From NCBI GenBank assembly GCA_021795255.1, contig JAJYPQ010000052.1:1-14881 (forward strand): a stretch of DNA of 14,881 nt. Reading direction: 5' to 3'. The first letter of the stretch is position 1; every line of letters begins with the position of its first letter. Below are positions 1-8,576 of this stretch, one piece after another. The stretch comes from Pseudomonadota bacterium (lineage in GTDB: Bacteria; Pseudomonadota; Gammaproteobacteria; Acidiferrobacterales; Acidiferrobacteraceae). Below the pieces are notes generated by a model. The model made no database searches and was not told the DNA's origin. It saw only the letters and a program-made list of their open reading frames with translations. Made by a program: the position numbers and the translations under genes.

Positions 1-1
1 A

Positions 2-538
2 GCGGTCCTCACCCTGAATAAGCAGCGGGTCTTGATCGGTCGGCGCCGTCCGTTCGGCGATCTGCGCTACGTCCTGGTGAACCACACTATCTCGCTCGTA
101 TCCGCCGAGGCCATCCACCCGCGACGCCTGAGCCCGAATAGCTTTTTAAGCACCAAACTTTTAAGTGCCAAAATTCATCCGCTTGGCTTCGTCCTGCCCC
201 ATTTCGCAATCGTTCGGAAACGTGGAATCTGGCGCGCTCTGCCGAAGATCGCTCGACTTTCGAATGATCGCATCAACACCTTCGTAGACGAGTGGCGTTA
301 TGCCCGCGCCCTGTCTGTGACCCGCTACCACGGGCAGGCGGCCGTGGGACGAATCGTGATTCGCTACCGGACCCAAGGGGTCGCGAAGCCCAGCCGTCCT
401 CGGACTTTGACAATCGATATTCTCGCGACCCAACCGGAGCTCGTGCTGGCGCGGCCAGACCAGGGGCTTGAATATCACTTTCCCGCAGAGATCGGCCGGC
501 GTCTTTTGCATCTCGGCCCGGATGCCAGAACTCCCTGA
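2..538 (+). CDS. DUF4340-like protein, C-terminal part (5' end outside window)
   Basis: The frame is open from base 2 with no start needed and ends at TGA 536-538, so this is the C-terminal ~178 residues of a longer protein. The pattern resembles DUF4340 proteins: a short beta-rich repeat in which 'IGRRRPFGDLRYVLV' is followed by a strand containing 'HTISLVSAEA' and then 'PNSFLSTKLL', with a closing 'LSNDRINTFVDEWRYARAL' helix. In many proteobacteria DUF4340 proteins sit next to GldG-type ABC-2 transporter subunits and directly before mutM, which matches this position; any GldG partner would be upstream, outside the window. The stop overlaps the mutM start by 17 bases, implying translational coupling. 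Biochemical role is unknown. The family call rests on remembered motif similarity, not a search. Confidence 0.65.
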   Translation, partial: AVLTLNKQRVLIGRRRPFGDLRYVLVNHTISLVSAEAIHPRRLSPNSFLSTKLLSAKIHPLGFVLPHFAIVRKRGIWRALPKIARLSNDRINTFVDEWRYARALSVTRYHGQAAVGRIVIRYRTQGVAKPSRPRTLTIDILATQPELVLARPDQGLEYHFPAEIGRRLLHLGPDARTP

Positions 539-1334
539 AGTCGAGACCACCCGCCGGGGGCTTGCGCCCCTTTTGTGCGGGGCCCGCATTACCGCCCTCG
601 TCGTGCGCGATCGCCGGCTCCGTTGGCCTATCGCCCCGCAACTCGAGATCCTGCTCGCGGGGCGCACCATCACTCGGATCGACCGGCGCGGAAAATATCT
701 CCTTTTGGACCTCGGGGCAGGCTCGCTCATCATCCATTTGGGGATGTCGGGGAGCCTCCAGATGGTGGCGGCCAGCAAGCCTCCTGGGCCTTGGGACCCT
801 TTTGATATCCTGATCATGGGGGGTCAATGCTTGCGTATGCGCGACCCTAGGCGGTTCGGGGCCCTCCTCTATAGTGAAGACCTGTCTCGTCACCCGCTCC
901 TAAGGCACCTCGGACCGGAACCGTTCGAGGCCGGCTTTAGCGGCGCGTACCTGCACCGGCGCGCGCGCGGGCGGCGCATAGCAATTCGCGATTTTCTGCT
1001 AAACGGTCAGATCGTGGCCGGCATCGGCAATATCTACGCAAATGAGGCGCTTTTCAGTGCCGGCATACGCCCCGGGCGAGCCGCTGGGCGCGTCAGCCTT
1101 GCCCGCTATGAGCGCCTGGCTTCGGCCATTGTGACGGTTTTAAGCCGCGCGATCGCAGTCGGGGGCACGACCTTAAAGGATTTCTCCGGGAGCGACGGGC
1201 GCCCGGGTTACTTCCAGCAAGAACTTCAGGTCTACGGGCGCGCCGGCGAACCGTGCGTGCGTTGCGGGGCCCCTATCGTGCGCCTGACCCATCTTGCCCG
1301 AAGCGGCTTTTATTGCCCTCATTGCCAACAATAG
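522..1334 (+). CDS. mutM: Formamidopyrimidine-DNA glycosylase (MutM/Fpg)
   Basis: Bifunctional DNA glycosylase/AP lyase that excises 8-oxoguanine and formamidopyrimidines in base-excision repair. The start is set at ATG 522, not the in-frame ATG at 468, because the family begins MPELPEVET: Pro2, freed by Met removal, is the catalytic nucleophile and must be N-terminal. The protein is 270 aa, normal for the family. Visible features are Pro2 and Glu3, Lys58 in 'RRGKYLLLDL', the 'HLGMSGSL' strand, 'RDPRRFG' near residues 108-114, the helix-two-turn-helix signature 'GIGNIYANEALF', and a C-terminal zinc finger with Cys245, Cys248, Cys265 and Cys268. The segment usually reading K(H)xH before the RDPRRFG strand is here 'WDPFD', a mild departure. 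It overlaps the upstream gene by 17 bases. Confidence 0.97.
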   Translation: MPELPEVETTRRGLAPLLCGARITALVVRDRRLRWPIAPQLEILLAGRTITRIDRRGKYLLLDLGAGSLIIHLGMSGSLQMVAASKPPGPWDPFDILIMGGQCLRMRDPRRFGALLYSEDLSRHPLLRHLGPEPFEAGFSGAYLHRRARGRRIAIRDFLLNGQIVAGIGNIYANEALFSAGIRPGRAAGRVSLARYERLASAIVTVLSRAIAVGGTTLKDFSGSDGRPGYFQQELQVYGRAGEPCVRCGAPIVRLTHLARSGFYCPHCQQ

Positions 1335-1352
1335 CGCGATTCAGCCTATACT
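1322..1352 (+). promoter_or_regulatory. Possible sigma-70 promoter for the dynamin-family gene
   Basis: TTGCCA (1322-1327, 5 of 6 to TTGACA) and TATACT (1347-1352, 5 of 6 to TATAAT) are separated by 19 bases, longer than the ideal 17. It overlaps the mutM stop codon and lies 34 bases before the ATG at 1387. It could allow expression of the dynamin-like gene independently of mutM. The evidence is pattern matching only. Confidence 0.3.
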
Positions 1353-1386
1353 AAACGAAGAACCGTAGGATACCGAGGGAACCGAT

Positions 1387-3315
1387 ATGAGCCACACCGC
1401 GATTGAAGCCCGCTTTGAGGCCTATAGCCTGTGGCGCACCAACCTGAGTAGCGCGACCCGCGAGCTGCGGGCATGGCTTGCGGACCAAGGCTTAAGCCAG
1501 CCCCAAAGTGAGGCCCACATCGACCGCATGCTGAGTGCCCTCCACGACGACAAGCTCTATTTGGCGTTCGTAGCGGAATTTTCGCGCGGTAAATCGGAAC
1601 TGATTAATGCCATATTTTTCGGCGAACAGGGGCAACGGATCCTCCCTTCGAGTGCGGGGCGCACCACCATGTGCCCGACCGAGATCTTATACGATAGCGA
1701 CAAGCCGCCAAGTATCAGGCTTTTGCCCATAGAGTCTCGTGAAAACGGCGCCAGCATCGCTGAGTTCAAGGGCTTTCCTGACGAGTGGAAGACCATACCC
1801 TTAGACCTTTCAGCCCCCGCCACTATGGCCGAGGCCTTGAAACACATCGCCGAAACTCAGATCGTCGATGCCGAACGGGCGCGAGCCCTCGGACTCTCCG
1901 TCACAAGCGACATCTCTCAAGCCGGAGCGACCGTGGGCGGCGATGGCACGGTCGAGATTCCAAGATGGCGCTACGCACTTATTAACTTTCCCCACCCCTT
2001 ATTGAAAGACGGCTTGGTCATTCTCGATACCCCGGGCCTGAACGCGCTTGGGGCGGAACCGGAACTGACACTCAATACACTACCCAACGCCCACGCGATT
2101 TTGTTCGTGCTGGCCGCCGACACCGGTGTTACCCAATCCGAGATCTCGGTATGGCGTGAGCATGTCGCCGGGAGCCACAAGGGGCGTCTTGTGGTGTTAA
2201 ACAAAGTCGACGGGCTGTGGGACGAACTGAAAAACAAACGGGATGTGGAGCGCGAAATTGCGCGGCAAGTGACCGAAACGGCCCGCTACCTCGGGGTCGC
2301 GGAAAACCGTATCTACCCAGTGTCGGCACAAAAGGCCCTGACGGCTAAGGTTCGTAACGATGCCACGCTCGAAGCCCGCAGTGGGATCAAGGCCCTGGAA
2401 ACGGCCTTAGCCGAAGAACTGCTTCCCAGCAAAGGGGGGCTGGTCGCGGAGACCGTAGCCTCGGAGTTTAACGAGGTGCAAGCTTGCATAGAGCGGGTCA
2501 TCACGCAAAGGTTACAGGGACTTCGAGAACACTGGGGCGAACTCAGCAATCTGAATGGCAAAAACATGGACGTCATCGAACACATGATGGAAAAGATCCG
2601 TCTCGACAAAACGGAATTCGATAAAAGTCTGCAGCGTTTTCATGCCACGCGCACCATTTTTGCCCAGCAAAGTTCGGCGCTTTATACCAAAATCAGTCTC
2701 CGTCAGCTCGACGCCATGATCGCAGAAACCAAGAAAAACATGGAAACGAGCCTGACTACTGGCGGGCTCAAAGCGGCTATGCAGGAGTTCTTCGCGTACT
2801 CCGGATCGCGTATAGAGCAATTAACCCAAGACGCACAACAGATAAAAAGCCTACTAGACGACATGCACCGTAAATTTCAAGAAGAGCACGGGCTTGCCAA
2901 CATCAAGCCAGCCTCATTCTCGATCATGCGTTACACCCGCGAAATCAAACGTCTGCAGGAAAAGCATGAGCAGTTTATGAAGGGGTTATCACTGATCATG
3001 ACCGAGCAAAAAACGGTGGTTCGGAGCTTTTTCGAATCGGCGGTCAATAAGGTCCGTGCCATCTTTGTGAGTATCAATCGGGATGCCGATGATTGGCTGC
3101 GGGACATGATGGCCCCGATGGAGTCTCAGGTGCGCGAACACCAGGCCCAACTACGCCGCCGCCTGGAGAGCATAAAGCGCATTCATCAGGCGAGCGACAC
3201 GCTCGAGGCGCGCATGGCCGAATTAAAGCAAGTGCTGGAAGAGATCGACGAACAACATAGGGCGGCACACGCCTCATTTAGCCGTATTCGCGCGACCTTA
3301 AATCAGGCCCCGTAG
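1387..3315 (+). CDS. Dynamin-family large GTPase
   Basis: A 642-aa bacterial dynamin-family protein; relatives bind membranes and couple GTP hydrolysis to membrane remodelling, but this subgroup has no assigned role that I know of. GTPase motifs in order: G1 'AEFSRGKS' at residues 63-70, where the usual first Gly is Ala; G2 Thr93/Thr94 in 'GRTTMCPTE'; G3 'DTPG' at 214-217; G4 'NKVD' at 272-275. About 120 residues separate G2 from G3, much longer than in small GTPases. From about residue 350 on the sequence is helical and charged, consistent with the stalk/coiled-coil region. I see no clear transmembrane segment. The start is supported by GAGGG seven bases before the ATG. It lies 52 bases after mutM and two bases before the ClC gene. 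Confidence 0.88.
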   Translation: MSHTAIEARFEAYSLWRTNLSSATRELRAWLADQGLSQPQSEAHIDRMLSALHDDKLYLAFVAEFSRGKSELINAIFFGEQGQRILPSSAGRTTMCPTEILYDSDKPPSIRLLPIESRENGASIAEFKGFPDEWKTIPLDLSAPATMAEALKHIAETQIVDAERARALGLSVTSDISQAGATVGGDGTVEIPRWRYALINFPHPLLKDGLVILDTPGLNALGAEPELTLNTLPNAHAILFVLAADTGVTQSEISVWREHVAGSHKGRLVVLNKVDGLWDELKNKRDVEREIARQVTETARYLGVAENRIYPVSAQKALTAKVRNDATLEARSGIKALETALAEELLPSKGGLVAETVASEFNEVQACIERVITQRLQGLREHWGELSNLNGKNMDVIEHMMEKIRLDKTEFDKSLQRFHATRTIFAQQSSALYTKISLRQLDAMIAETKKNMETSLTTGGLKAAMQEFFAYSGSRIEQLTQDAQQIKSLLDDMHRKFQEEHGLANIKPASFSIMRYTREIKRLQEKHEQFMKGLSLIMTEQKTVVRSFFESAVNKVRAIFVSINRDADDWLRDMMAPMESQVREHQAQLRRRLESIKRIHQASDTLEARMAELKQVLEEIDEQHRAAHASFSRIRATLNQAP

Positions 3316-3317
3316 GC

Positions 3318-4667
3318 GTGCGGCCCCATCGCCAACCGTGGCGCTCCTGGCGCTGGCCATGGCGGCGGCTTCGAGGTCTTCTACACCGCAGGCATTGGAC
3401 ATTGCGCTTGGTGTTCTGGGGCGGCGCGGTCCTTGTGGGTCTCTCCGCCGTGGCCTTGACCAAGCTCGGCAATCTTGCGAACCACACCTTCAGCGCCGCC
3501 GACGCGCGCTGGCCATGGATGCCGTTTTTTGCGACGCCGGGCGGCTTGGTGTTGTCTTTGTGGCTTACGCAACGATTCTTCCCGGGGGCCCAAGGGAGCG
3601 GTATCCCGCAAGTCATAGCGGCACTCAACCCCAAGACCGGAGGATCGCCGTCACGCCTCTTGTCGGTACGTATAGCGATCGGGAAGATCTTGTTAACGAC
3701 GCTTGGTCTTTTTGCCGGTGCCTCTATCGGCCGCGAAGGGCCGACGGTCCATGTCGGCGCCGCATTCACGGCCGCGGCCGGACGGATCGCGGGCATCAAG
3801 CGTCCACAACTCGAGCGGGCGCTCATTCTCGCCGGGGGTGCAGCCGGTATCGCCGCGGCCTTCAACACCCCTATAGCCGGGATCATGTTTGCGATCGAGG
3901 AATTGGCCCGCGGCTTTGAGGAACACGCGAGCGGGACCATTATCCTAACGATTTTGATCGCCGGTCTCACGGCCGTTGCCCTGGAAGGAAACTACACATA
4001 CTTTGGCGTTACGCATGCGACGCTTGCGCCTGGCCAGTGGCTACTGGTTCCCACCATCGGCGTGATCGGGGGACTTGCAGGCGGGGCCTTTAGCCGCCTC
4101 GTTCTCGACCTCAGTGGACGCCTGCGTGGAGTGCTTAGTCGCCACCCCTACCGTTTCGCCTTATCGTTTGGCCTAGCGCTCGCGATCATCGGAACGCTAT
4201 CGGGCGGTAGCACCTTCGGCACCGGATACCCCGAGGCCCGCGCCCTGGTTCTCGGTACGGCCCATCTGCCGTGGTTTTTTCCTGTCGCCAAGTGGGGGGC
4301 GAGCCTGGCCTCCTACTTAAGCGGCATTCCGGGCGGTCTCTTTGCGCCGGCTCTCGCCACGGGTGCCGGACTGGGGGCCGATGTCGGCCGCCTGTTTGGC
4401 CCAGGGGCCGCACAGGCCGCCGTGATTCTCGGGATGGTGAGCTACCTCAGTGGCGTCGTGCAAACCCCCATTACGGCCTTCGTCATCGTCATGGAAATGA
4501 CGGCCAACAATACCCTGCTTTTTCCGCTCATGGCGGCCGCTTGGCTTGCCACCCTGACGGCCCAGCTGATTTGCAGGGAACCCATCTACCAAGGACTTGC
4601 GGCCCGGTTCATCGCCCAAGCCCCCCATGGTGGCCTGGAGGCCCAGAATTATGTCGGGCCCGGGTAA
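3318..4667 (+). CDS. ClC-family chloride channel / H+-Cl- exchanger
   Basis: A 449-aa polytopic inner-membrane protein of the ClC family. Signature elements are all present: 'GSGIP' at 93-97, 'GREGP' at 138-142 with gating glutamate Glu140, 'GIPGGLFAP' at 336-344, and Tyr424 in 'REPIYQGL', matching the inner-gate tyrosine of E. coli ClcA. The 'FAIEEL' motif (191-196) keeps the glutamate used for intracellular proton transfer, so exchange of two Cl- for one H+ is more likely than passive channel activity. No CBS domains follow, as in ClcA. In enteric bacteria such exchangers support extreme acid resistance. The GTG start at 3318 has a weak ribosome site, and the first 27 residues are unusually rich in Trp and Arg; TTG or GTG codons at residues 29-32 are alternative starts. 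The end overlaps rsmD by 17 bases. Confidence 0.93.
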   Translation: MRPHRQPWRSWRWPWRRLRGLLHRRHWTLRLVFWGGAVLVGLSAVALTKLGNLANHTFSAADARWPWMPFFATPGGLVLSLWLTQRFFPGAQGSGIPQVIAALNPKTGGSPSRLLSVRIAIGKILLTTLGLFAGASIGREGPTVHVGAAFTAAAGRIAGIKRPQLERALILAGGAAGIAAAFNTPIAGIMFAIEELARGFEEHASGTIILTILIAGLTAVALEGNYTYFGVTHATLAPGQWLLVPTIGVIGGLAGGAFSRLVLDLSGRLRGVLSRHPYRFALSFGLALAIIGTLSGGSTFGTGYPEARALVLGTAHLPWFFPVAKWGASLASYLSGIPGGLFAPALATGAGLGADVGRLFGPGAAQAAVILGMVSYLSGVVQTPITAFVIVMEMTANNTLLFPLMAAAWLATLTAQLICREPIYQGLAARFIAQAPHGGLEAQNYVGPG

Positions 4668-5225
4668 GACCCAGCGTGTGCGCCTCATAGGGGGCCTCTG
4701 GCGCAGCCGCCGCCTGAGCTTTCCCGCAAGCGCCGGCCTTCGTCCAACGCCCGACCGGGTGCGAGAAACGGTTTTTAATTGGCTCCTGCCCCACCTTTCG
4801 GGCGCTCGCTGCCTTGATCTTTTTGCCGGCTCAGGCGCCTTGGGATTCGAGGCGCTCTCGCGGGGCGCGGCCGCCGTGGTCTTGGTCGAGAAAGACCGCC
4901 TAGCCCATACCGCCCTGCTCCAATCGGCGCACCAATTGGAAACAAAGGCGGCTACCATTATCGCTCAGGACGCCCTGGAATTTTTGGCCACGGTACCGCC
5001 CTCGTCTTTCGATATCATCTTCCTCGATCCCCCTTTCGGAACCGGGCTCATGCCAGTGGCCTTGACCCTTGCCCGCGAGCGCGGCATCCTGGCGCCGGCC
5101 GGCCTGGTCTACGTAGAAGCGGCCGCTGACAGCGACTGGGAGCTACCCTCGGATCTTTGTTGGCATCGCCAAGGGCGCGCGGGGAAAGTGCTCTTCGGTC
5201 TTGCCACCTCACATAAGGAGTCGCA

Positions 5226-5229
<4 letters not shown>
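4651..5229 (+). CDS. rsmD: 16S rRNA (guanine966-N2)-methyltransferase RsmD
   Basis: SAM-dependent methyltransferase that modifies G966 of 16S rRNA during 30S assembly. I chose ATG 4651, giving 192 aa, over the upstream in-frame ATGs at 4597 and 4627: it puts '[12 protein letters not shown]' at the N-terminus as in the family, it has GGAGG nine bases before it, and it keeps the overlap with the ClC gene to 17 bases. Visible features are '[16 protein letters not shown]' (30-45), which is diagnostic for RsmD, SAM-binding motif I '[19 protein letters not shown]' (55-73), the acidic end of strand two at Glu80, and catalytic motif IV 'DPPF' (126-129). Its stop overlaps the coaD start by four bases. 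Confidence 0.96.
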
Positions 5230-5979
<750 letters not shown>

Positions 5980-5985
5980 GGGTTC

Positions 5986-6945
5986 ATGGCGATCTTCCGT
6001 AAGTCGTCCGGCGACAAGAGCGAAAAAGCCGGCGTTCTAGCGCGCCTCAACGAACGACTTGCGTCTACCCGCCAAGCGCTGGGCCAGAACGTGGGCCTAC
6101 TTCTAAGGCGTAAGCGGGCGCTAGACGGAGCGCTCCTAGAGGAACTCGAAACAGCCCTCATCACCGCTGATCTAGGCGTGGACACGGCCCAGGCCGTCAT
6201 GTCGGAGATCACCCGACGCATATCCCGTAAAGAGCTCGGCGACTCGGATGCAGTCTACGCGGCCTTGCGTGCCATCCTGTACGATCTCGTACACCCCTGC
6301 GAGCGGCCTTGGCCGACGGGGCCCAAACCTCAAGTCGTACTCATGGTCGGGGTCAATGGCGCGGGAAAGACCACAACCATCGGCAAAATGACCGCGCGCC
6401 TACGTCAAGAGGGGCGCTCGGTTCTGCTCGCGGCCGGCGACACATTTCGCGCGGCCGCCATCGAGCAACTGCGCGAATGGGCGCAGCGCACCGAAGTAGA
6501 TGTCGTGAGCCAGCCGCGTGGCGCCGATGCTGCGGCCGTGGCCCATGATGCCTTTGCCGCCGCCAAGGCCCGTCAAAGCGATGTTCTTCTCATCGACAGC
6601 GCGGGGCGGCTCCATACCCAGGCCGGCCTCATGGATGAGCTTGGCAAAATCAAGCGGGTTCTCGCCCGCATCGACCCCGCAGCGCCTCATGAGGTCCTTC
6701 TGGTATTGGACGCAAGCGTAGGACAGAACGCCATCGCTCAACTGGAGCATTTTCATAAGGCGGTGGGCGTCACCGGGCTTTGCCTAACCAAGCTCGATGG
6801 AACCGCCAAGGGCGGCGTGGTCTTCGCCTTAGCCAAACGCTTTGCGCTGCCCATCTATTTCGTGGGCGTCGGAGAGAGTGCGGAAGATTTGCGCCCGTTT
6901 GAGGCTCGGGCCTTTGTTGACGCTGTGTTGCCCGCCGAAGCCTGA
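5986..6945 (+). CDS. ftsY: Signal recognition particle receptor FtsY
   Basis: SRP receptor GTPase that docks SRP-ribosome complexes at the inner membrane. The 319-aa protein has the N domain (about 20-100) and G domain: P-loop 'GVNGAGKTT' 122-130, 'DTFRAAA' 152-158, G3 'DSAGRLHT' 204-211, 'DASVGQNA' 242-249, G4 'TKLDG' 268-272 and the 'GVGE..DL..F' closure at 294-305. Two departures are seen: G3 reads DSAGR rather than the usual DTAGR, and 'DASVGQNA' replaces 'DATTGQNA'; both are conservative. The long acidic A domain of E. coli FtsY is absent, leaving only a short charged N-terminus for membrane contact. It starts six bases after the ferredoxin stop and heads the ftsY-ftsE-ftsX set. Confidence 0.97.
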   Translation: MAIFRKSSGDKSEKAGVLARLNERLASTRQALGQNVGLLLRRKRALDGALLEELETALITADLGVDTAQAVMSEITRRISRKELGDSDAVYAALRAILYDLVHPCERPWPTGPKPQVVLMVGVNGAGKTTTIGKMTARLRQEGRSVLLAAGDTFRAAAIEQLREWAQRTEVDVVSQPRGADAAAVAHDAFAAAKARQSDVLLIDSAGRLHTQAGLMDELGKIKRVLARIDPAAPHEVLLVLDASVGQNAIAQLEHFHKAVGVTGLCLTKLDGTAKGGVVFALAKRFALPIYFVGVGESAEDLRPFEARAFVDAVLPAEA

Positions 6946-6950
6946 CCTCC

Positions 6951-7610
6951 ATGATCGAACTGAGCCATGTCTTTAAGCGCTACCCGGGCGGCAACGAGGC
7001 CTTGAGCGATGTCAGCTTTTCCGTCGGGAAAGGAGAAATGGTATTTCTCACCGGGCACTCCGGCGCCGGCAAGAGCACCCTCCTAAAGCTCGTAAGTCTG
7101 ATGGAACGCCCCACGCGCGGTCAAATCGTAGTCAACAGTCATAACCTCGGGCGCTTGAACGGCAGGCGCGTGCCGTATTTTCGGCGCGAGATCGGGGTCG
7201 TGTTTCAGGACAACAAACTTTTAAATGATCGCACGATCTTCGACAATGTCGCTTTGCCGCTTGTGGTCGCCGGTCTCACCGGGGACGAGGTCCGTAAGCG
7301 GGTGCAGGCGGCTCTCGACAAGGTCGGGCTTTTGGCTCGCGCCCGCAGCTATCCTTTGACGCTCTCGGGCGGCGAGCAACAGCGAGTCGGGATTGCCCGG
7401 GCCATTACTCATCGTCCGGCGCTTTTAATCGCCGACGAACCCACGGGCAACCTAGACGCAGCCATGTCCGACGAAATTATCGATCTGTTCAAAGATTTTA
7501 ACGACCATGGCGTCACGGTTTTGATCGCCACTCACGAAACCCGCCATATCGACCGTCTCCAGAAACGGGTTATCGCCTTAGGTCGCGGCTACATGGTCAG
7601 TGCGGTATGA
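6951..7610 (+). CDS. ftsE: Cell division ATP-binding protein FtsE
   Basis: ATPase of the FtsEX complex, which links the divisome to activation of septal peptidoglycan hydrolases. At 219 aa it has the full ABC ATPase set: Walker A 'GHSGAGKST' 35-43, Q-loop Gln86, signature 'LSGGEQQR' 138-145, Walker B 'ALLIADEP' 157-164 and H-loop His195. 'NVALPLVVAG' after the Q-loop and 'DEPTGNLD' are typical of FtsE/LolD-type subunits, and the adjacent ftsX fixes the assignment. It starts five bases after ftsY and overlaps ftsX by the four bases ATGA, as expected for a stoichiometric complex. Confidence 0.97.
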   Translation: MIELSHVFKRYPGGNEALSDVSFSVGKGEMVFLTGHSGAGKSTLLKLVSLMERPTRGQIVVNSHNLGRLNGRRVPYFRREIGVVFQDNKLLNDRTIFDNVALPLVVAGLTGDEVRKRVQAALDKVGLLARARSYPLTLSGGEQQRVGIARAITHRPALLIADEPTGNLDAAMSDEIIDLFKDFNDHGVTVLIATHETRHIDRLQKRVIALGRGYMVSAV

Positions 7611-8500
7611 AGGCCTATCTCGCCCGTCACATCCAGGTCTTTCTAGCGACCCTCGGGGATCTCATGCGCCATCCCGGCGCGTCGTTTTTGACGATCGCCA
7701 TGATTGGCGTCACCTTAGCCCTACCGGCGGGGCTCTATGTCGGGCTTTTGAACCTGAAGCAATTAAGCCAGGGCTGGGACCGGGGCGGCGCGCTTTCGAT
7801 CTACCTCCACCGAGGGGCGCCCGGCCAGACGGCCGTGGCCGCGATAAGGGGACTCCCGGGCGTCGAATCAGCCCGCTATATTTCTCCAAGGCAAGGGTTG
7901 CAGGAGTTCGAACAGCAATCGGGGTTCGGCCGCACGCTCACCGCCCTACGCGAGAACCCGCTCCCGGGAGTCGTCGTCGTCCGCACCGCAGCTCGGCCCC
8001 AGGCCCTGACGACCCTCGTGGCACGCCTCAGAACGCAGGCCGACGTCGCTTTGGTCCAATCGAATCTGGCATGGCTCGAACGACTGGACGCGGCGCTGGC
8101 CTTAGGGCATCGCCTGGTGACGATTTTGGGCGCACTTCTCGGATTTGCGTTGATCCTTATTTTGGGCAACACCACGCGGGTGGCAGTGGTCAACCGCGCG
8201 ACCGAGATCGACATCATCCGGCTCGTGGGGGGCACGGACGCCTTCATTCGGCGACCTTTTCTTTACACAGGGGCGATTCTTGGGGGCCTCGGAGCCCTCA
8301 GTGCGCTGGTACTTTTGGAGCTGTCCTTACTCCTTCTGCACGGGCCCGTACACACCCTCGACCTTCTTTATGGAAGCAAGTACTCGCTTACCGGTATAGG
8401 CCCTGGAGACGCCTTTAAGCTCGTCCTGATCGGCACCGTCCTGGGCTGGATCGGGGCCCGCTGGGCGGTGGGCCGCCAGCTGCGCCAAGGCGTCCAATAG
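7607..8500 (+). CDS. ftsX: Cell division protein FtsX
   Basis: Membrane subunit of FtsEX (297 aa). The predicted layout is a cytoplasmic N-terminus, TM1 about residues 22-46, a periplasmic domain about 50-160 that in the family recruits hydrolase activators such as EnvC, then three further TM segments near 166-190, 217-242 and 263-285. 'RATEIDIIRLVGGTDAFIRRPFLYTGAILG' (longer than a motif, key residues I-LVGGT and RPFLY-G) is the conserved cytoplasmic loop and TM3 entry of FtsX. The start lies in the ATGA overlap with ftsE. A long frame-shifted open frame across 7600-8418 is a high-GC shadow. Confidence 0.95.
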   Translation: MKAYLARHIQVFLATLGDLMRHPGASFLTIAMIGVTLALPAGLYVGLLNLKQLSQGWDRGGALSIYLHRGAPGQTAVAAIRGLPGVESARYISPRQGLQEFEQQSGFGRTLTALRENPLPGVVVVRTAARPQALTTLVARLRTQADVALVQSNLAWLERLDAALALGHRLVTILGALLGFALILILGNTTRVAVVNRATEIDIIRLVGGTDAFIRRPFLYTGAILGGLGALSALVLLELSLLLLHGPVHTLDLLYGSKYSLTGIGPGDAFKLVLIGTVLGWIGARWAVGRQLRQGVQ

Positions 8501-8530
8501 GGCAACGCATCCCATTCTCGGACAGCCGCG

Positions 8531-8558
8531 GGAACTTTCAGGAGGATTAGCACTCTCA
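8531..8558 (+). promoter_or_regulatory. Sigma-E-like promoter upstream of rpoH
   Basis: GGAACTT at 8531-8537 matches the -35 element recognised by RpoE (sigma-E) exactly. After 16 bases, TCTCA at 8554-8558 matches the TCTGA-type -10 at four of five positions. E. coli rpoH also has a sigma-E promoter (rpoHp3) of the form GAACTT-N16-TCTGA, so spacing and gene context agree. Predicted transcript start is near 8565, giving a leader of about 45 bases. The -10 lies inside the CIRCE operator. Confidence 0.6.
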
Positions 8559-8573
8559 TGGCGAGAATGCTAA
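8547..8573. promoter_or_regulatory. CIRCE operator (HrcA binding site)
   Basis: TTAGCACTC (8547-8555), a nine-base spacer (8556-8564) and GAATGCTAA (8565-8573). The CIRCE consensus is TTAGCACTC-N9-GAGTGCTAA, so the left arm and spacer length are perfect and the right arm has one mismatch (G to A). CIRCE is the operator of the heat-shock repressor HrcA, normally found before groESL and dnaK. Here it lies 36 bases before the rpoH ATG and overlaps both predicted promoters, so HrcA bound here would be expected to block rpoH transcription. hrcA itself is not in the window. Confidence 0.9.
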
Positions 8574-8576
8574 AAT
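8547..8576 (+). promoter_or_regulatory. Possible sigma-70 promoter of rpoH embedded in CIRCE
   Basis: TTAGCA (8547-8552, 4 of 6 to TTGACA), an 18-base spacer, and TAAAAT (8571-8576, 5 of 6 to TATAAT). The -35 falls in the left CIRCE arm and the -10 begins in the right arm, a usual geometry for CIRCE-controlled housekeeping promoters. The transcript would start near 8583. It is weaker than the sigma-E match, and the resemblance to TTGACA comes partly from CIRCE itself. Confidence 0.45.

Noticed and set aside
161..893. Two long minus-strand open frames over the first genes
   Set aside because: They are antisense to the DUF4340-like gene and mutM, both of which have clear family motifs.
3278..3970. 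Open frame of 230 codons on the minus strand
   Set aside because: It is antisense to the dynamin end and ClC start and has low-complexity Ala/Pro/Arg content typical of high-GC antisense frames.
4317..4958. Minus-strand open frame of 213 codons
   Set aside because: It is antisense to the ClC and rsmD genes and has no motif or ribosome site.
7600..8418. Long open frame of 272 codons overlapping ftsX on the same strand
   Set aside because: It is a +1 shadow of ftsX in GC-rich DNA, with Pro/Arg/Gly-rich composition and no recognisable motif, while ftsX itself is conserved throughout.
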